The notes beneath the pieces are model-generated. The model saw only the letters and a program-made list of their open reading frames with translations, was not told the DNA's origin and ran no database searches. From positions 1,240,001 through 1,304,000 of the forward strand of contig NZ_CP019893.1 of assembly GCF_002156705.1 (NCBI RefSeq): 64,000 bases of DNA. Direction: 5' to 3'. The translations under genes were made by a program, and so were the position numbers. The DNA is from Natrarchaeobaculum aegyptiacum. GTDB taxonomy: Archaea; Halobacteriota; Halobacteria; Halobacteriales; Natrialbaceae. Shown here in pieces: positions 33,634 to 41,965 of this stretch (positions are counted from its first letter, which is position 1; each line of letters begins with the position of its first letter).

Positions 33634-34440
33634 TTACACTCGCCGCGTCAGGTGGTCCCGCACGGCTCGCTGACAGTCCGCACAGGCTCGCTCGAGGCGC
33701 AGCGTGGTCGACAACACAGGATACGAGACTGGGAACTCACAGTAGAGGTAGCGAGTGACCGAGCGCTGCCGGACACCAGCGCTGGCGTGATGTGAGGCAG
33801 TCCGCTGGAGCGTCGACTGGCGCTTCTCGAGCAGTCGCCGGCAGCGCTCGCGATGCTCGGCGAGGGCCTCGTGGCGTTCCTGGAGGTCGTCGAACCCGAG
33901 GTCCAGCAGCGGCGTCTCGTCCGCACGACAGAGCCATTCCGTAATCGAGTCGACCGTGGTCGCCGCAGCCTCGAGCGACTCGGCCTCGCGAGCGACTGCT
34001 CGCTCGAGGGCCAGACACTCGTCTCGGCGGTCGGTCGCCGCGGCGAGAGTCGCCCGTTTTACCTGTGGGGTGAACGCGCTCTCGGTCTCGGCGGAGAGCG
34101 CCACGGCCACGTCGGTTCCGAGCTCCTCGGCGATGGTCTCGAGGAGCGGTTCGGGCTGGTCGATGTCGGCGACGCTGTAGGGCCGGATCGTATCGGCGAA
34201 CAGGTCACGAACCTGCTCACAGCGGTCGTCAGTCTGGTCGCCGCCCCACTGCGATCGCGCCGCGAGGACCACACCGCCATCGGCGAGCGGCGGCGTCCCC
34301 GCGGAGCCGGGTGGGCTCACCGGCGATAGCTCCCGGACACCGGCTGCGAAGCGCTCGATCGCCGCCAGATTCCCCTCGAGGTGGTCGCGCTCGTCTGCGA
34401 CGCGCTCGGTCGCCCGGTGGATCGGCGTTCGAACGGTCAC
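33634..34440 (-). CDS. Helical haloarchaeal protein (DUF7260-like)
   Basis: The 268 aa product is mostly alpha-helical with heptad-like Leu/Ala spacing over residues 125-220 and a C-terminal region with cysteines (RLERACADCQRAV). I recall such proteins as DUF7260, from memory. Its start overlaps the stop of the upstream gene at 34437 by 4 bp (ATGA), so both are one operon under the double operator at 35332-35383. Function unknown. Confidence 0.7.
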   Translation of the reverse strand: MTVRTPIHRATERVADERDHLEGNLAAIERFAAGVRELSPVSPPGSAGTPPLADGGVVLAARSQWGGDQTDDRCEQVRDLFADTIRPYSVADIDQPEPLLETIAEELGTDVAVALSAETESAFTPQVKRATLAAATDRRDECLALERAVAREAESLEAAATTVDSITEWLCRADETPLLDLGFDDLQERHEALAEHRERCRRLLEKRQSTLQRTASHHASAGVRQRSVTRYLYCEFPVSYPVLSTTLRLERACADCQRAVRDHLTRRV

Positions 34441-35333
34441 GGCTCACACCCCGGCGTCGCGCGAACGATCCCGTTCGCAGCCGACGGTGCCGTCGACGAG
34501 ACGACGAGTCGCCACGATGCAGACCGGTCGGCCACTCGTTCGACGCTCGAAATCGCGAGGCCGTCACCCGGTTGCCGTCGGAGCAACTCGAGGCCGAGCG
34601 GAAGCGTGACGAGTCGATCCGCCGAGCGACCGAAGGCGTACTGCTCGAGTGTGACGCTCCAGGAGCCACGTCTCGACCCGGTTGCTGGCGTCGGTTCCAG
34701 CGAATAACCAGTGACTGCCGCGACGGCCTGGAGTCGCGAGAGGGTGGCCTCGAGCGGCGGCCCGGTCGGCTGGGACGATGGAAGCCGTGTCGCGGCAGAC
34801 TGGAGGAGTTCGAGCTGTGCTGCGGGCTCGAGTGCCGTCTCGAGTTCCGTCGCCATGCTCTCGACGAGCGTGAGACACAGTTCGTCCGGGTGGCTCGTCG
34901 ACTCGGCGACGTCGAAGTAGGTGTCCATGATCGCCCGTTCGACGTCGGCGTGTGACGACGCCGCGACGGCCTCAAAGACCGCGCCAGCGACCGCGTGACA
35001 GAAGTCGATCGTCGACGGCTCAGTGCACGTGTCCGACTCGATCGACCGGCCCGTCTCGGGGCTGACGAACCCGTCGGCCCCGACGCCGTCGTACGGACGC
35101 TGGCAGGCGATCACGTCGTAGTACGGAAGCTGTGGATCGTACCGCCTGAGCGCCGCCCGATACTGTTCGGTCGCTCTCGCGGCCGCGCGGGCGGTCGCCC
35201 GCGTCTCGAACGTGAGTCCCGCTGCGGGAACGGGACGTTCGCCCGTTCGCCCACAGATGAGACCGTATTCGCCCGAATCGCTCGCGAGCGATTCGACGTA
35301 CCGCCGGATGTCGTCGAGTGTCGCGCCGACCAT
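34437..35333 (-). CDS. Haloarchaeal conserved protein (DUF7551-like)
   Basis: The 298 aa protein starts MVGATLDDIRRYVESLASDS and has a DUF7551-like N-terminal domain (EYGLICGRTGERPVPAAGL, then RATARAAARATEQYRAALRR) to about residue 85, followed by a helical half. The DUF name is from memory. The ATG at 35333 lies within an inverted repeat, and a TATA-like TTTAATAG (minus strand) at about 35360-35367 predicts a leaderless mRNA. With the next gene it forms a two-gene operon, probably metal-regulated if the operator reading is right. Confidence 0.7.
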   Translation of the reverse strand: MVGATLDDIRRYVESLASDSGEYGLICGRTGERPVPAAGLTFETRATARAAARATEQYRAALRRYDPQLPYYDVIACQRPYDGVGADGFVSPETGRSIESDTCTEPSTIDFCHAVAGAVFEAVAASSHADVERAIMDTYFDVAESTSHPDELCLTLVESMATELETALEPAAQLELLQSAATRLPSSQPTGPPLEATLSRLQAVAAVTGYSLEPTPATGSRRGSWSVTLEQYAFGRSADRLVTLPLGLELLRRQPGDGLAISSVERVADRSASWRLVVSSTAPSAANGIVRATPGCEP

Positions 35334-35383
35334 TTTAGGCCACCCTAAAATCCGAGAGCTATTAAATTTCTAGGTGTGCCTAA
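35332..35383 (-). promoter_or_regulatory. Promoter with two DtxR/SirR-like operators
   Basis: Site 1, ATTTTAGG-CCAC-CCTAAAAT (35332-35351), is a perfect inverted repeat over the start codon. Site 2, CTAGG-TGTG-CCTAA (35370-35383), lies just upstream of the TATA region. Both fit TTAGG-N4-CCTAA, close to the operators of DtxR-family metal repressors (SirR/Idr in haloarchaea). Site centres are 35 bp apart and flank the TATA box, well placed for repression. The regulator identity is inference. Confidence 0.55.
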
Positions 35384-35641
35384 ATAGGGGGAAGGAACGG
35401 CAGAGGGCCACCGGATCCTGGAGCGCTCGAGCAGAAGCGTGGGAGAACGACTGCGTTCACGGAGGAAGCGGCCTCGAGGTGCTGGTGCTGGCTTTGAGTT
35501 CGGCTCGAGGCGCTGCAGTAATCGGCGCCCTTCCGCATTCTCGAGACTGGGGACCGTTGTCTACCGGGGAACCAGCGTATCGTACCGCGAGCGACCGAAG
35601 TGAGCGAGCGGCTCTTTTTAGTCCAGATTTTTGCGCTCAGC
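35384..35641. other. Non-coding stretch before the hairpin element
   Basis: No frame with haloarchaeal character was found. At 35624-35636 the string TTTTTAGTCCAGA precedes the hairpin element; it looks like part of the same non-coding unit. Codon bias is absent in all frames. Confidence 0.4.
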
Positions 35642-35724
35642 GCGGGACCTCCGGTCCCGCGAGCCGTGCGAACGGGCACTCTGTGCCCGTGAGCAGAGAG
35701 TGGTTCGCTCGCGGAGAGCGAACC
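35642..35724. other. Tandem hairpin element B (three stems)
   Basis: Stem 1 is GCGGGACC-TCC-GGTCCCGC, stem 2 is ACGGGCAC-TCT-GTGCCCGT, and stem 3 is GGTTCGCTC-GCGGA-GAGCGAACC. Stems 1 and 2 match the element at 27395 with an 11-nt linker and three paired (compensatory) differences. This marks a structured RNA or palindromic mobile element. It ends 22 bp before the 3' end of the AbrB-like gene and might also end its transcript. Confidence 0.6.
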
Positions 35725-35745
35725 CGAGGCGTAAAAAGGTGGGTT

Positions 35746-35943
35746 CTAGAATTCGTGTTCTACGTCATCTTCGTCGGCTTTCTGGATGATGATCTTCCCG
35801 TCCCGGACGCGGACGAAGACCTCGTCGCCGATATCCATGCCCGCGACTGCGAGTTCGTCCTCGTGCAGGTTGAGGTGGACGTTGTGGTAGTTTCCGTCTT
35901 CGTCTTTCGCACCGCTCGGACTCAGCTTCTTTTTCCGTACCAT
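35746..35943 (-). CDS. AbrB/SpoVT-like small protein
   Basis: The 65 aa product, MVRKKKLSPSGAKDEDGNYH and onward, ends with MDIGDEVFVRVRDGKIIIQKADE, the swapped-hairpin barrel pattern of AbrB/MazE DNA-binding proteins. A TATA-like CATATACTTAAG lies at 35973-35984 (minus strand), about 30 bp before the start. It is divergent from the MC1 gene. It is probably a DNA-binding chromosomal or regulatory protein. Confidence 0.7.
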   Translation of the reverse strand: MVRKKKLSPSGAKDEDGNYHNVHLNLHEDELAVAGMDIGDEVFVRVRDGKIIIQKADEDDVEHEF

Positions 35944-36171
35944 CGCGGGATTCTACGTCGAACTTCGCCGTACCATATACTTAAGTGTTTTCTACCACAG
36001 AGCAAGCAAGCGGACGGGCCCGTTCCGGCCTCGTGCCCGGAATCGACACGCTGAGCGGATAGTGCGGACTGATTGGAGGTTCGACCTACATAAATATACC
36101 GGCGCCCTCGGTCGCTTTTCGGGGATATCTTTATGTCGGGCCGTGTGCTGAATTGACACGGAGGCGAAACC

Positions 36172-36480
36172 ATGGTACGTGAAGACGGTAAGCGAAACTT
36201 CGCACTGCGCGAGTCGAACGGGGAAGAGTCGAGCGTCTTTTCGGGGAATACACCACGCCAGGCGGCGCTGAAAGCCGCCCGGCGTCTCGAGCCGGGCTCG
36301 AGCGAGGACGACGCCGAGCGTGTCGAGCTCAGGCTCCGAGAGAAGGGCACGGACAAGGTACACATCTACGACGGCTGGGCGTGGGAGCAGACCGCGCCGG
36401 ACGACAAGCCGGACTGGATGCCCGACGAGATCACCGAGGCGAACGTCTCGAAGAAGGGGATCGAACACCTGGACGAGTGA
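36172..36480 (+). CDS. Chromosomal protein MC1
   Basis: The 102 aa protein matches archaeal MC1: KRNFALRESNGEESSVFSGN, TPRQAALKAARRLEPG, and WMPDEITEANVSKKGIEHL. MC1 is a monomeric DNA-bending architectural protein, about 93 aa in Methanosarcina, and binds four-way junctions and bent DNA. The haloarchaeal version is more acidic. The ATG at 36172 is preceded by GGAGGCGAAACC, a strong Shine-Dalgarno, unusual in a leaderless-rich genome. Confidence 0.9.
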   Translation: MVREDGKRNFALRESNGEESSVFSGNTPRQAALKAARRLEPGSSEDDAERVELRLREKGTDKVHIYDGWAWEQTAPDDKPDWMPDEITEANVSKKGIEHLDE

Positions 36481-36754
36481 CCGAGACGATTCGTTGTTCT
36501 GTAACCGGCGTGAGAGAGCCATCTCCGGTGACTGCGCCGGTCTACCGGTGATCCGATCACTGGCTGACTCGCGCGTACCGCCAGGCCGCGAGACCGTCTG
36601 CGCGGGGTTCGGACTGTTTTCTGCGATCGTCGTCGGACGGTTCGAGTATCGAGCAGGCTGCAAGGGAGGTGCCGGTCGCTTTCGAATCGAGTTGCGGCGT
36701 GAAACGGAGAGACTGAGACGAAGGCGTGATCGGGCGAGAAAAAGACGGCGTCTG

Positions 36755-37498
36755 TCAGCCTGCGGCGTCGGGTTCGGCACCGTCGACGCGCTCGAGGGAG
36801 CCGACGGTGTCGGTCGTCCAGCCGGCGTCGGCGAGGTCCTCGAGCGCGTCGGCGTTCGTCAGGGTCAACACGCCGAAGGCGGTGACGAGGAGGATCTCGA
36901 CGTAGACGACGGCGACCTGGCCGACGAAGTCGGTCGCGATGAGCCCGAGTCCGTCGGCAGCGACGAGCCCGTTGACGACGAGACCGATCCAAGCGAGGAC
37001 GACGAGGTACTTGAGCTTGTCAAACAGCAGTGCTCGTGCGTCGGTCGTTGCGGTCGCCGACTCGGTGTACGGCCCGAACAGCAGGTAGATGCCGGCGGCG
37101 AGCAGGGCGAACGGGACGAGTGTCGCGAGCAGCCCGAGGATGCCATCGAGGAACCAGGCGATCAGGGTGATCCAGACTCGGCCAAGGACGATTCCGAGGA
37201 GCGTGAGGAACAGCGTTCGGCCGACGCCGGCGACGGCGGCGAGCACGTAGACGATCGGCACCCACATCACCGTGTAGCCGATGAACCGAAGGAAGTCAGT
37301 CTCGACCCCGAACTGCGTCTCGACTGGCGTCATCAGGAGGTACGCAATCGCCATCGCACCGGGTGCGAGGACGATTGCGTAGCCGAATCGCCGGCAGCGA
37401 GCCGGAAGCGACCGCGTCCACGCGAAGAGCGCGACCGTCACGGCGACGAGAACGAGCCCAGAGAGTTCCAGCATATACGTATCCATGAACTCGATCAT
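36755..37498 (-). CDS. Sensory-rhodopsin-II homologue lacking the retinal lysine
   Basis: The 247 aa seven-helix protein aligns over its full length with sensory rhodopsin II. Helix C reads [14 protein letters not shown] against RYIDWILTTPLIVY, so the counterion Asp75 is Gly74. Helix G reads [13 protein letters not shown] against IVYLDLVTKVGFG, so Lys205 is Val205. Pocket aromatics of helix F (W171, Y174) are also lost. Thr189 and Tyr199, which bond SRII to its transducer, are present at the same numbers. The ATG overlaps the transducer stop by 4 bp. A non-photic or non-covalent sensor is the likely role. The homology is clear; the ligand is unknown. Confidence 0.85.
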   Translation of the reverse strand: MIEFMDTYMLELSGLVLVAVTVALFAWTRSLPARCRRFGYAIVLAPGAMAIAYLLMTPVETQFGVETDFLRFIGYTVMWVPIVYVLAAVAGVGRTLFLTLLGIVLGRVWITLIAWFLDGILGLLATLVPFALLAAGIYLLFGPYTESATATTDARALLFDKLKYLVVLAWIGLVVNGLVAADGLGLIATDFVGQVAVVYVEILLVTAFGVLTLTNADALEDLADAGWTTDTVGSLERVDGAEPDAAG

Positions 37499-39141
37499 GG
37501 CCGCTTACCTCCATCTGTGCTCACGGCGGCCTGTGGCCGCCGGGACTCGCGGTCGATCGTGAACGCGTCGATCAGCTGACGGAGGTCCTCTGCGTCGTCG
37601 CCGAGGTCGGTCGCGGTCTGGGAGACGGAGTCGACCGTCGCGCTGGTCTCCTGTGAGGCAGCAGCCACCTGCTGAGCCTTGTCGCTGGTCTCGTCTGCAA
37701 CCTGCCCCACGTCGTCGACGATGACCGACAGCTCCTGGGCGGCATCGGCCTGATCGTCGGCCGTGCGAGCGATCTGCTGGATGCTCCCGTCGACGGCGTC
37801 CATCTCGGTCGCGATCGTCTCGAGTCGAGACTCGAGGTCGTCGACGACGGTCGCCGTCTCCTTCATGCTCGAGTCGACCTCCGAGATTTCGTCGGCGGTC
37901 GTCTCCGTCCGGTCTCTGATCGACTCGAGGGTGGTCTCGATGTCGTCGACGGCGGACATGGTCTCTTCGGCGAGGGACTTGATCTCGTCGGCGACGACGG
38001 CGAAACCGCTACCGGCCTCGCCCGCCGTCGCGGCCTCGATCGAAGCGTTGAGTGCGAGCAGGTTCGTCTGGTCGGCGATATCGTCGATGAGCGCGATGAT
38101 CTCCTCGATCTGTTCGGTCTCGTCGGCGAGCGCATCCGCGGTGTCGACGACCGTCTCCGTGTTGTCGACCAGTTCGTCGATGTTCGTCGCCACCTCGGAA
38201 GCGGCCTCCTGTCCCTCGTCGGTCAGCGTCGCGACCTGTTCGGACTGGTCAGCGATCTCGCTGGTGGTCGAGGCGACCTCTTCGGTCGCGGCGGACAGTT
38301 CGCTGACCTCACCGGCAGCGTCGTCGAGGTGCTGTGACTGTTCGGCTGCACCGTCGGCGATCTCTTGCACCGAGGAGGCGACTTCCTGGCTGGCCGTGCG
38401 GATCTCCCCACTCGAGTCCTCGAGTTCGATCGAGACGGTCTCGACCGTGTCGGCGGCATCTTTCACTTCGGCGATCGTCTCGCCGATCCGATCGAGCATC
38501 TCGTTGAACGAGGTCGCGATCGCCTCCATCGCTTCGTTGTCGACCGACGGGTCGAGTCGTCGGCTCAGGTCACCCTCTGCACACGCGTCCATCACTTCGG
38601 AGAAGTGCTGGGCCTCCGCGACGAGTTCCTCGTTCTGGCGTTCGACCTCTTGACGGGTTTCCTGGAGACGCGCTCGTTCTTCCTCGAGTTCGTCCGCACG
38701 CGTTTCGGCCGCTTCCTGGGCCTGCTGGGCCCGCTGCTGTTCGGCCTCCAGGTCCTCGAGGGTCCCCTCCAGAGAATCACGCATCGTTTCGATCGAGTCG
38801 TAGAGACGGCCGATCTCGTCGACCCGGTCGCTCTCGAGGTCGACGTCGAAGTTTCCGTCGCCGATCTCTTCAGTGCGATCGCTGAGTCGGCGCAGCGCCA
38901 GCGAGACGTTGCCACCGAGGACGATGCCGAGCAGGCCGAGGTTCATGATAAACACGACGACCAGCCCCGTTATCGCGGAGATGGCTCGCGTTTCGGCTTC
39001 GTCTGCTGGTCCCGTCGTTGCGTGAGTTCCGAAGAGAACCGCGAAGGCGAGCGTAAGGACGAGAACGCCCCCCACCATCGCGGCGATCTTCGCACTGTAC
39101 CGCCTGCGTATCCGATCCGGAGTGAGTGTATCGATCACCAT
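37495..39141 (-). CDS. HtrII-like transducer (methyl-accepting protein without ectodomain)
   Basis: The 548 aa protein has two membrane helices (about 20-38 and 54-77) with only about 16 residues between, two HAMP domains (about 78-130 and 185-240), and an MCP signalling domain with hairpin tip [20 protein letters not shown]. Helix 2 reads [18 protein letters not shown] against HtrII AVSAILGLIILLGINLGL, so the rhodopsin-contact Ser62 and Asn74 are conserved as Ser55 and Asn67. It would signal to CheA/CheW and the archaellum motor. No periplasmic sensor exists, so input must come from the membrane partner encoded next. Confidence 0.9.
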   Translation of the reverse strand: MVIDTLTPDRIRRRYSAKIAAMVGGVLVLTLAFAVLFGTHATTGPADEAETRAISAITGLVVVFIMNLGLLGIVLGGNVSLALRRLSDRTEEIGDGNFDVDLESDRVDEIGRLYDSIETMRDSLEGTLEDLEAEQQRAQQAQEAAETRADELEEERARLQETRQEVERQNEELVAEAQHFSEVMDACAEGDLSRRLDPSVDNEAMEAIATSFNEMLDRIGETIAEVKDAADTVETVSIELEDSSGEIRTASQEVASSVQEIADGAAEQSQHLDDAAGEVSELSAATEEVASTTSEIADQSEQVATLTDEGQEAASEVATNIDELVDNTETVVDTADALADETEQIEEIIALIDDIADQTNLLALNASIEAATAGEAGSGFAVVADEIKSLAEETMSAVDDIETTLESIRDRTETTADEISEVDSSMKETATVVDDLESRLETIATEMDAVDGSIQQIARTADDQADAAQELSVIVDDVGQVADETSDKAQQVAAASQETSATVDSVSQTATDLGDDAEDLRQLIDAFTIDRESRRPQAAVSTDGGKRP

Positions 39142-39444
39142 ACGTTACCCGACCGAACGATCCCACCATCGCAGTGAGTTTCGGCTAGTTGAGACGAGTG
39201 TCTTGAATCAAGATAATAGTTATCGCCGATTAGAAGAGGACGAATCCTGTCCCCAGACGGAGTATTAGTCCATGTGAGTGGATTGGACCTCTCGTGAAAC
39301 AAAAAACCGAGTCTTGGTTTGTAAGGATTTAGACACGGAGATTTAGCGGCAGCCGACCGTTCGATTAGCACCGGGGCGAGTCGAACGACGCCGGCCAGTC
39401 GGAACCCGACGCGCTTTTGCCACTCTCGCCGTTACCACGTGTCA
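39142..39444. other. Divergent promoter region between htr-like and pheA genes
   Basis: The 303-bp gap is AT-rich at 39205-39345 (AAGATAATAGTTATCGCC, TATTAGTCCATG, AAACAAAAAACC), consistent with promoters in both directions. GATAATAGTTATC at 39210-39222 is a 6-bp-arm palindrome that could be an operator. No coding frame was found. Confidence 0.45.
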
Positions 39445-40257
39445 ATGGCTATAGTGACACTCGGTCCCGAAGGGACCTATTCCCATCGTGCAGCGCGAGC
39501 GATCGCTCACGGTGACGAGATTACCTTCCGCCAGTCCGTGACCGCGATCGTGGAAGCCGTCTCCGGTGGCGAGTGCGACCGCGGCGTCGTCCCGATCGAG
39601 AACAGTATCGAGGGATCGGTCACCGAGACGCTCGACGCCCTCGCCGACCACGACGTCGCCGTCGTCCGCGAGGTCGTCACGCCGATCAGACACGCCCTCC
39701 TCGCCCAGGGCGAGAGCTTCGACACGATCGCCAGTCACTCACAGGCGCTCGCACAGTGTCGCCCCTACCTCGAGCGGGAGTATCCCGACGCCACTCTCGA
39801 GGCCGTCGCGAGCACGGCCCAGGGCGTCGAGTTCGCCCGTGAGGACCCGCAGGTCGCGGGGATCGGACACCCGGCGAACGCCGAGAACGGACTCGAGGTG
39901 CTGGCCGAAGACATCCAGGAGCAGGATTCGAACGCGACCCGATTCTTCGCGATCGCACCGGCCGATCAGCGGTCCGACGGTGGCGGCAAGACCACTCTGG
40001 TCGTCTACCCGAACACGAACTATCCCGGGCTCTTGCTCGAGCTGCTCGAGCCGTTCGCCGACCGGGACGTCAACCTCTCTCGCGTGGAATCACGGCCCAG
40101 CGGCCGCCGCCTCGGCGATTACATGTTCCACGTCGACGTCGAGGCCGGACTCTACGAGAGCCGGACACAGGAGGCCATCGAAGAGCTCGAAGCGCTGGCC
40201 GAAGACGGGTGGGTTCGACGGCTCGGCTCCTACGACACCGAACACGTCGTCGAGTGA
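39445..40257 (+). CDS. pheA: Prephenate dehydratase
   Basis: The 270 aa protein has the periplasmic-binding-like catalytic core: VTLGPEGTYSHRAA, the ENSIEGSVTETLD block and the dehydratase Thr region SNATRFFAIA. A C-terminal ACT domain for phenylalanine feedback follows (ESRPSGRRLGDYMFHVDVE). It converts prephenate to phenylpyruvate. ATG 39445 is preferred, with GTG 39439 two codons upstream as an alternative. It is monofunctional, without a chorismate mutase domain. Confidence 0.93.
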   Translation: MAIVTLGPEGTYSHRAARAIAHGDEITFRQSVTAIVEAVSGGECDRGVVPIENSIEGSVTETLDALADHDVAVVREVVTPIRHALLAQGESFDTIASHSQALAQCRPYLEREYPDATLEAVASTAQGVEFAREDPQVAGIGHPANAENGLEVLAEDIQEQDSNATRFFAIAPADQRSDGGGKTTLVVYPNTNYPGLLLELLEPFADRDVNLSRVESRPSGRRLGDYMFHVDVEAGLYESRTQEAIEELEALAEDGWVRRLGSYDTEHVVE

Positions 40258-40468
40258 GGGGTCAGGGAGGGTAATCCGTGAGAATAGGCGTCGTGGCAGG
40301 TATCGGACCGGTGTCTGTGGCGGGTCCAGTCTCCTCTCGCCGAGTGGAGACGGTCGGGCAGGAGAGAGCCCCGACGAGATAGTTAGACCACGAGCTACGG
40401 GCTGGCCGATGGCGGGACGCGTCCACGCTGGCTACCGAGGTCGGGTCGAACCCGAAATCGGCGACCAG

Positions 40469-40744
40469 TTAGGCGTCGACGTACTGGCGCTCCCACTCCC
40501 GGCGGCGCTCGATCGCCTCGAGTCCGTCGTCGGTGATCGCGTAGTAATTCGTTCGGCGATCGAGTTGTCCCTTCTCGACGAGCTCTTTGTTGACGAGCGT
40601 GTCGAGATTCGGGTACAGGCGACCGTGATTGATCTCGGCGCTGTAGTAGGTCTCGATCTCGCTTTTGACGTCCTGGCCCGACGGTTGATCGGCCCCGGCG
40701 ATCACGTAGAGCAGGTCTCGCTGGAACCCGGTCAAATCGTCCAT
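40469..40744 (-). CDS. PadR-family transcriptional regulator
   Basis: The 91 aa product is a PadR winged helix: LTGFQRDLLYVIAGADQPSG, INHGRLYPNLDTLVNKELVE, then RRTNYYAITDDG, with a short C-terminal helix. Small haloarchaeal PadR proteins of this length regulate genes for membrane or stress functions. It stands alone, and the target is unknown. Confidence 0.88.
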   Translation of the reverse strand: MDDLTGFQRDLLYVIAGADQPSGQDVKSEIETYYSAEINHGRLYPNLDTLVNKELVEKGQLDRRTNYYAITDDGLEAIERRREWERQYVDA

Positions 40745-41155
40745 GGTTCACCCATGTGACCCGCCCAACCGTTCGGCTATTTGTTATCTACGGCGTATCG
40801 ACCCCCGAGAGAGCGTTTCAGACGGCCAATAGGCCGTTGTGGCCGTCGTTACTATCGCCAGTTCACCCGAGGGCGCGACGGTCGGGTGTCGGCTGTCGGC
40901 CGACGACTGAACCCGGTCACGATCCGGCATGCGAGCCGCTACCCGATACCCCCCTCGAGTGGAAGCTCCGTAGCTCTCGAGCCGATTTCGATCGGTTGTC
41001 GATCGGGCGTAAGTCGAGCCTTTCGTCCACCACTCGCGGCCGTTGTTCGCGCAGTAGTGGCCGCCGATTCGTCGATAATCGGCTGATACTCGACGTCAGG
41101 TCGGCGCGGACCGGTCTCGAACGGTTTACGTCAGTCCGATCGCTATGCCTGCAGT
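40745..41155. other. 411-bp stretch without a gene
   Basis: Frames here are open only because of GC bias and have no family character. No repeat, RNA gene or strong hairpin was noticed. The last 40 bases should hold the promoter of the VUT gene, but no clear TATA box is visible. Confidence 0.45.
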
Positions 41156-41881
41156 ATGACGAGCGGAACCTCTCAAGAGGGCGTCCCGACGATCGCGCAA
41201 GTTGGCCTGATCGGCCTCTTCGTGACGGCGCTGGTGACGGCCCAGCTGACGGCGTCGAAGGTGCTGGCGTTCGAACTCCCGGTCGCGTTGCCGGTGACGG
41301 GTGCGGAACTGGTCCTCCCGGGGGCTGCACTGGCGTACGCGCTGACCTTCCTCGCCAGCGACTGTTACGCGGAGCTGTACGGTCGACGAGCGGCCCAGAT
41401 CGTCGTCAACGTCGCCTTCGCGTTGAACTTCGTCGTGCTCGTCCTCGTCTGGTCGACGATCGCCGCCCCGGCAGCGCCGACCAGCGTCGACCCCGGCATG
41501 TTCGAGACCGTCCTCGGCGCGTCGACCAACATCGTGATCGGGAGCCTGCTCGCCTACCTCGTCAGCCAGAACTGGGACGTGGTCGTCTTCCACCGAATTC
41601 GTGAGTACACCGGCCGCGAGAAGCTCTGGCTTCGCAACGTCGCCTCGACGGCGAGCAGTCAGGCCATCGACACCGTCATCTTCGTCGCGATCGCCTTCTC
41701 GCTCGCGCCGATGGTCGTCGGCGTCGGTCCCGTCCTCCCGGTCGGGGAACTGCTCGCGCTCATGATCGGCCAGTACATCCTCAAGTTGCTGATCGCACTG
41801 GTCGACACACCGATCGTCTACGCCATCGTCCACCTCGTCCGGACGCGCAACGGCGAAACGACAGCAGACGTCCCGGCCTGA
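41156..41881 (+). CDS. VUT/YhhQ family transporter (7-deazapurine precursor uptake)
   Basis: The 241 aa protein has about six helices and the family blocks ASKVLAFELP, LTFLASDCYAELYGRR and the C-terminal GQYILKLLIALVDTPIVYAI. YhhQ proteins import queuosine precursors in bacteria; in archaea the likely cargo is preQ0 or a base for archaeosine in tRNA (inference). No archaeosine gene adjoins it. Confidence 0.85.
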   Translation: MTSGTSQEGVPTIAQVGLIGLFVTALVTAQLTASKVLAFELPVALPVTGAELVLPGAALAYALTFLASDCYAELYGRRAAQIVVNVAFALNFVVLVLVWSTIAAPAAPTSVDPGMFETVLGASTNIVIGSLLAYLVSQNWDVVVFHRIREYTGREKLWLRNVASTASSQAIDTVIFVAIAFSLAPMVVGVGPVLPVGELLALMIGQYILKLLIALVDTPIVYAIVHLVRTRNGETTADVPA

Positions 41882-41965
41882 TCTGGTACCGCCCCCGTTC
41901 GTCGTCGAGTCATCGTCGACGACCGGACCGCCGAACGTTTTGTCTCCCGCCCTCGAGACTCCGGC

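Noticed and set aside
39446-39452. CTATAG in the start of pheA as a repeat end
   Set aside because: It is an isolated hexamer within a conserved coding start, with no flanking repeat sequence.
40842-40858. GTTACTATCGCCAGTT as a fifth palindromic repeat
   Set aside because: Only a short resemblance to the TTACTATAG end; no paired end or core stem follows.
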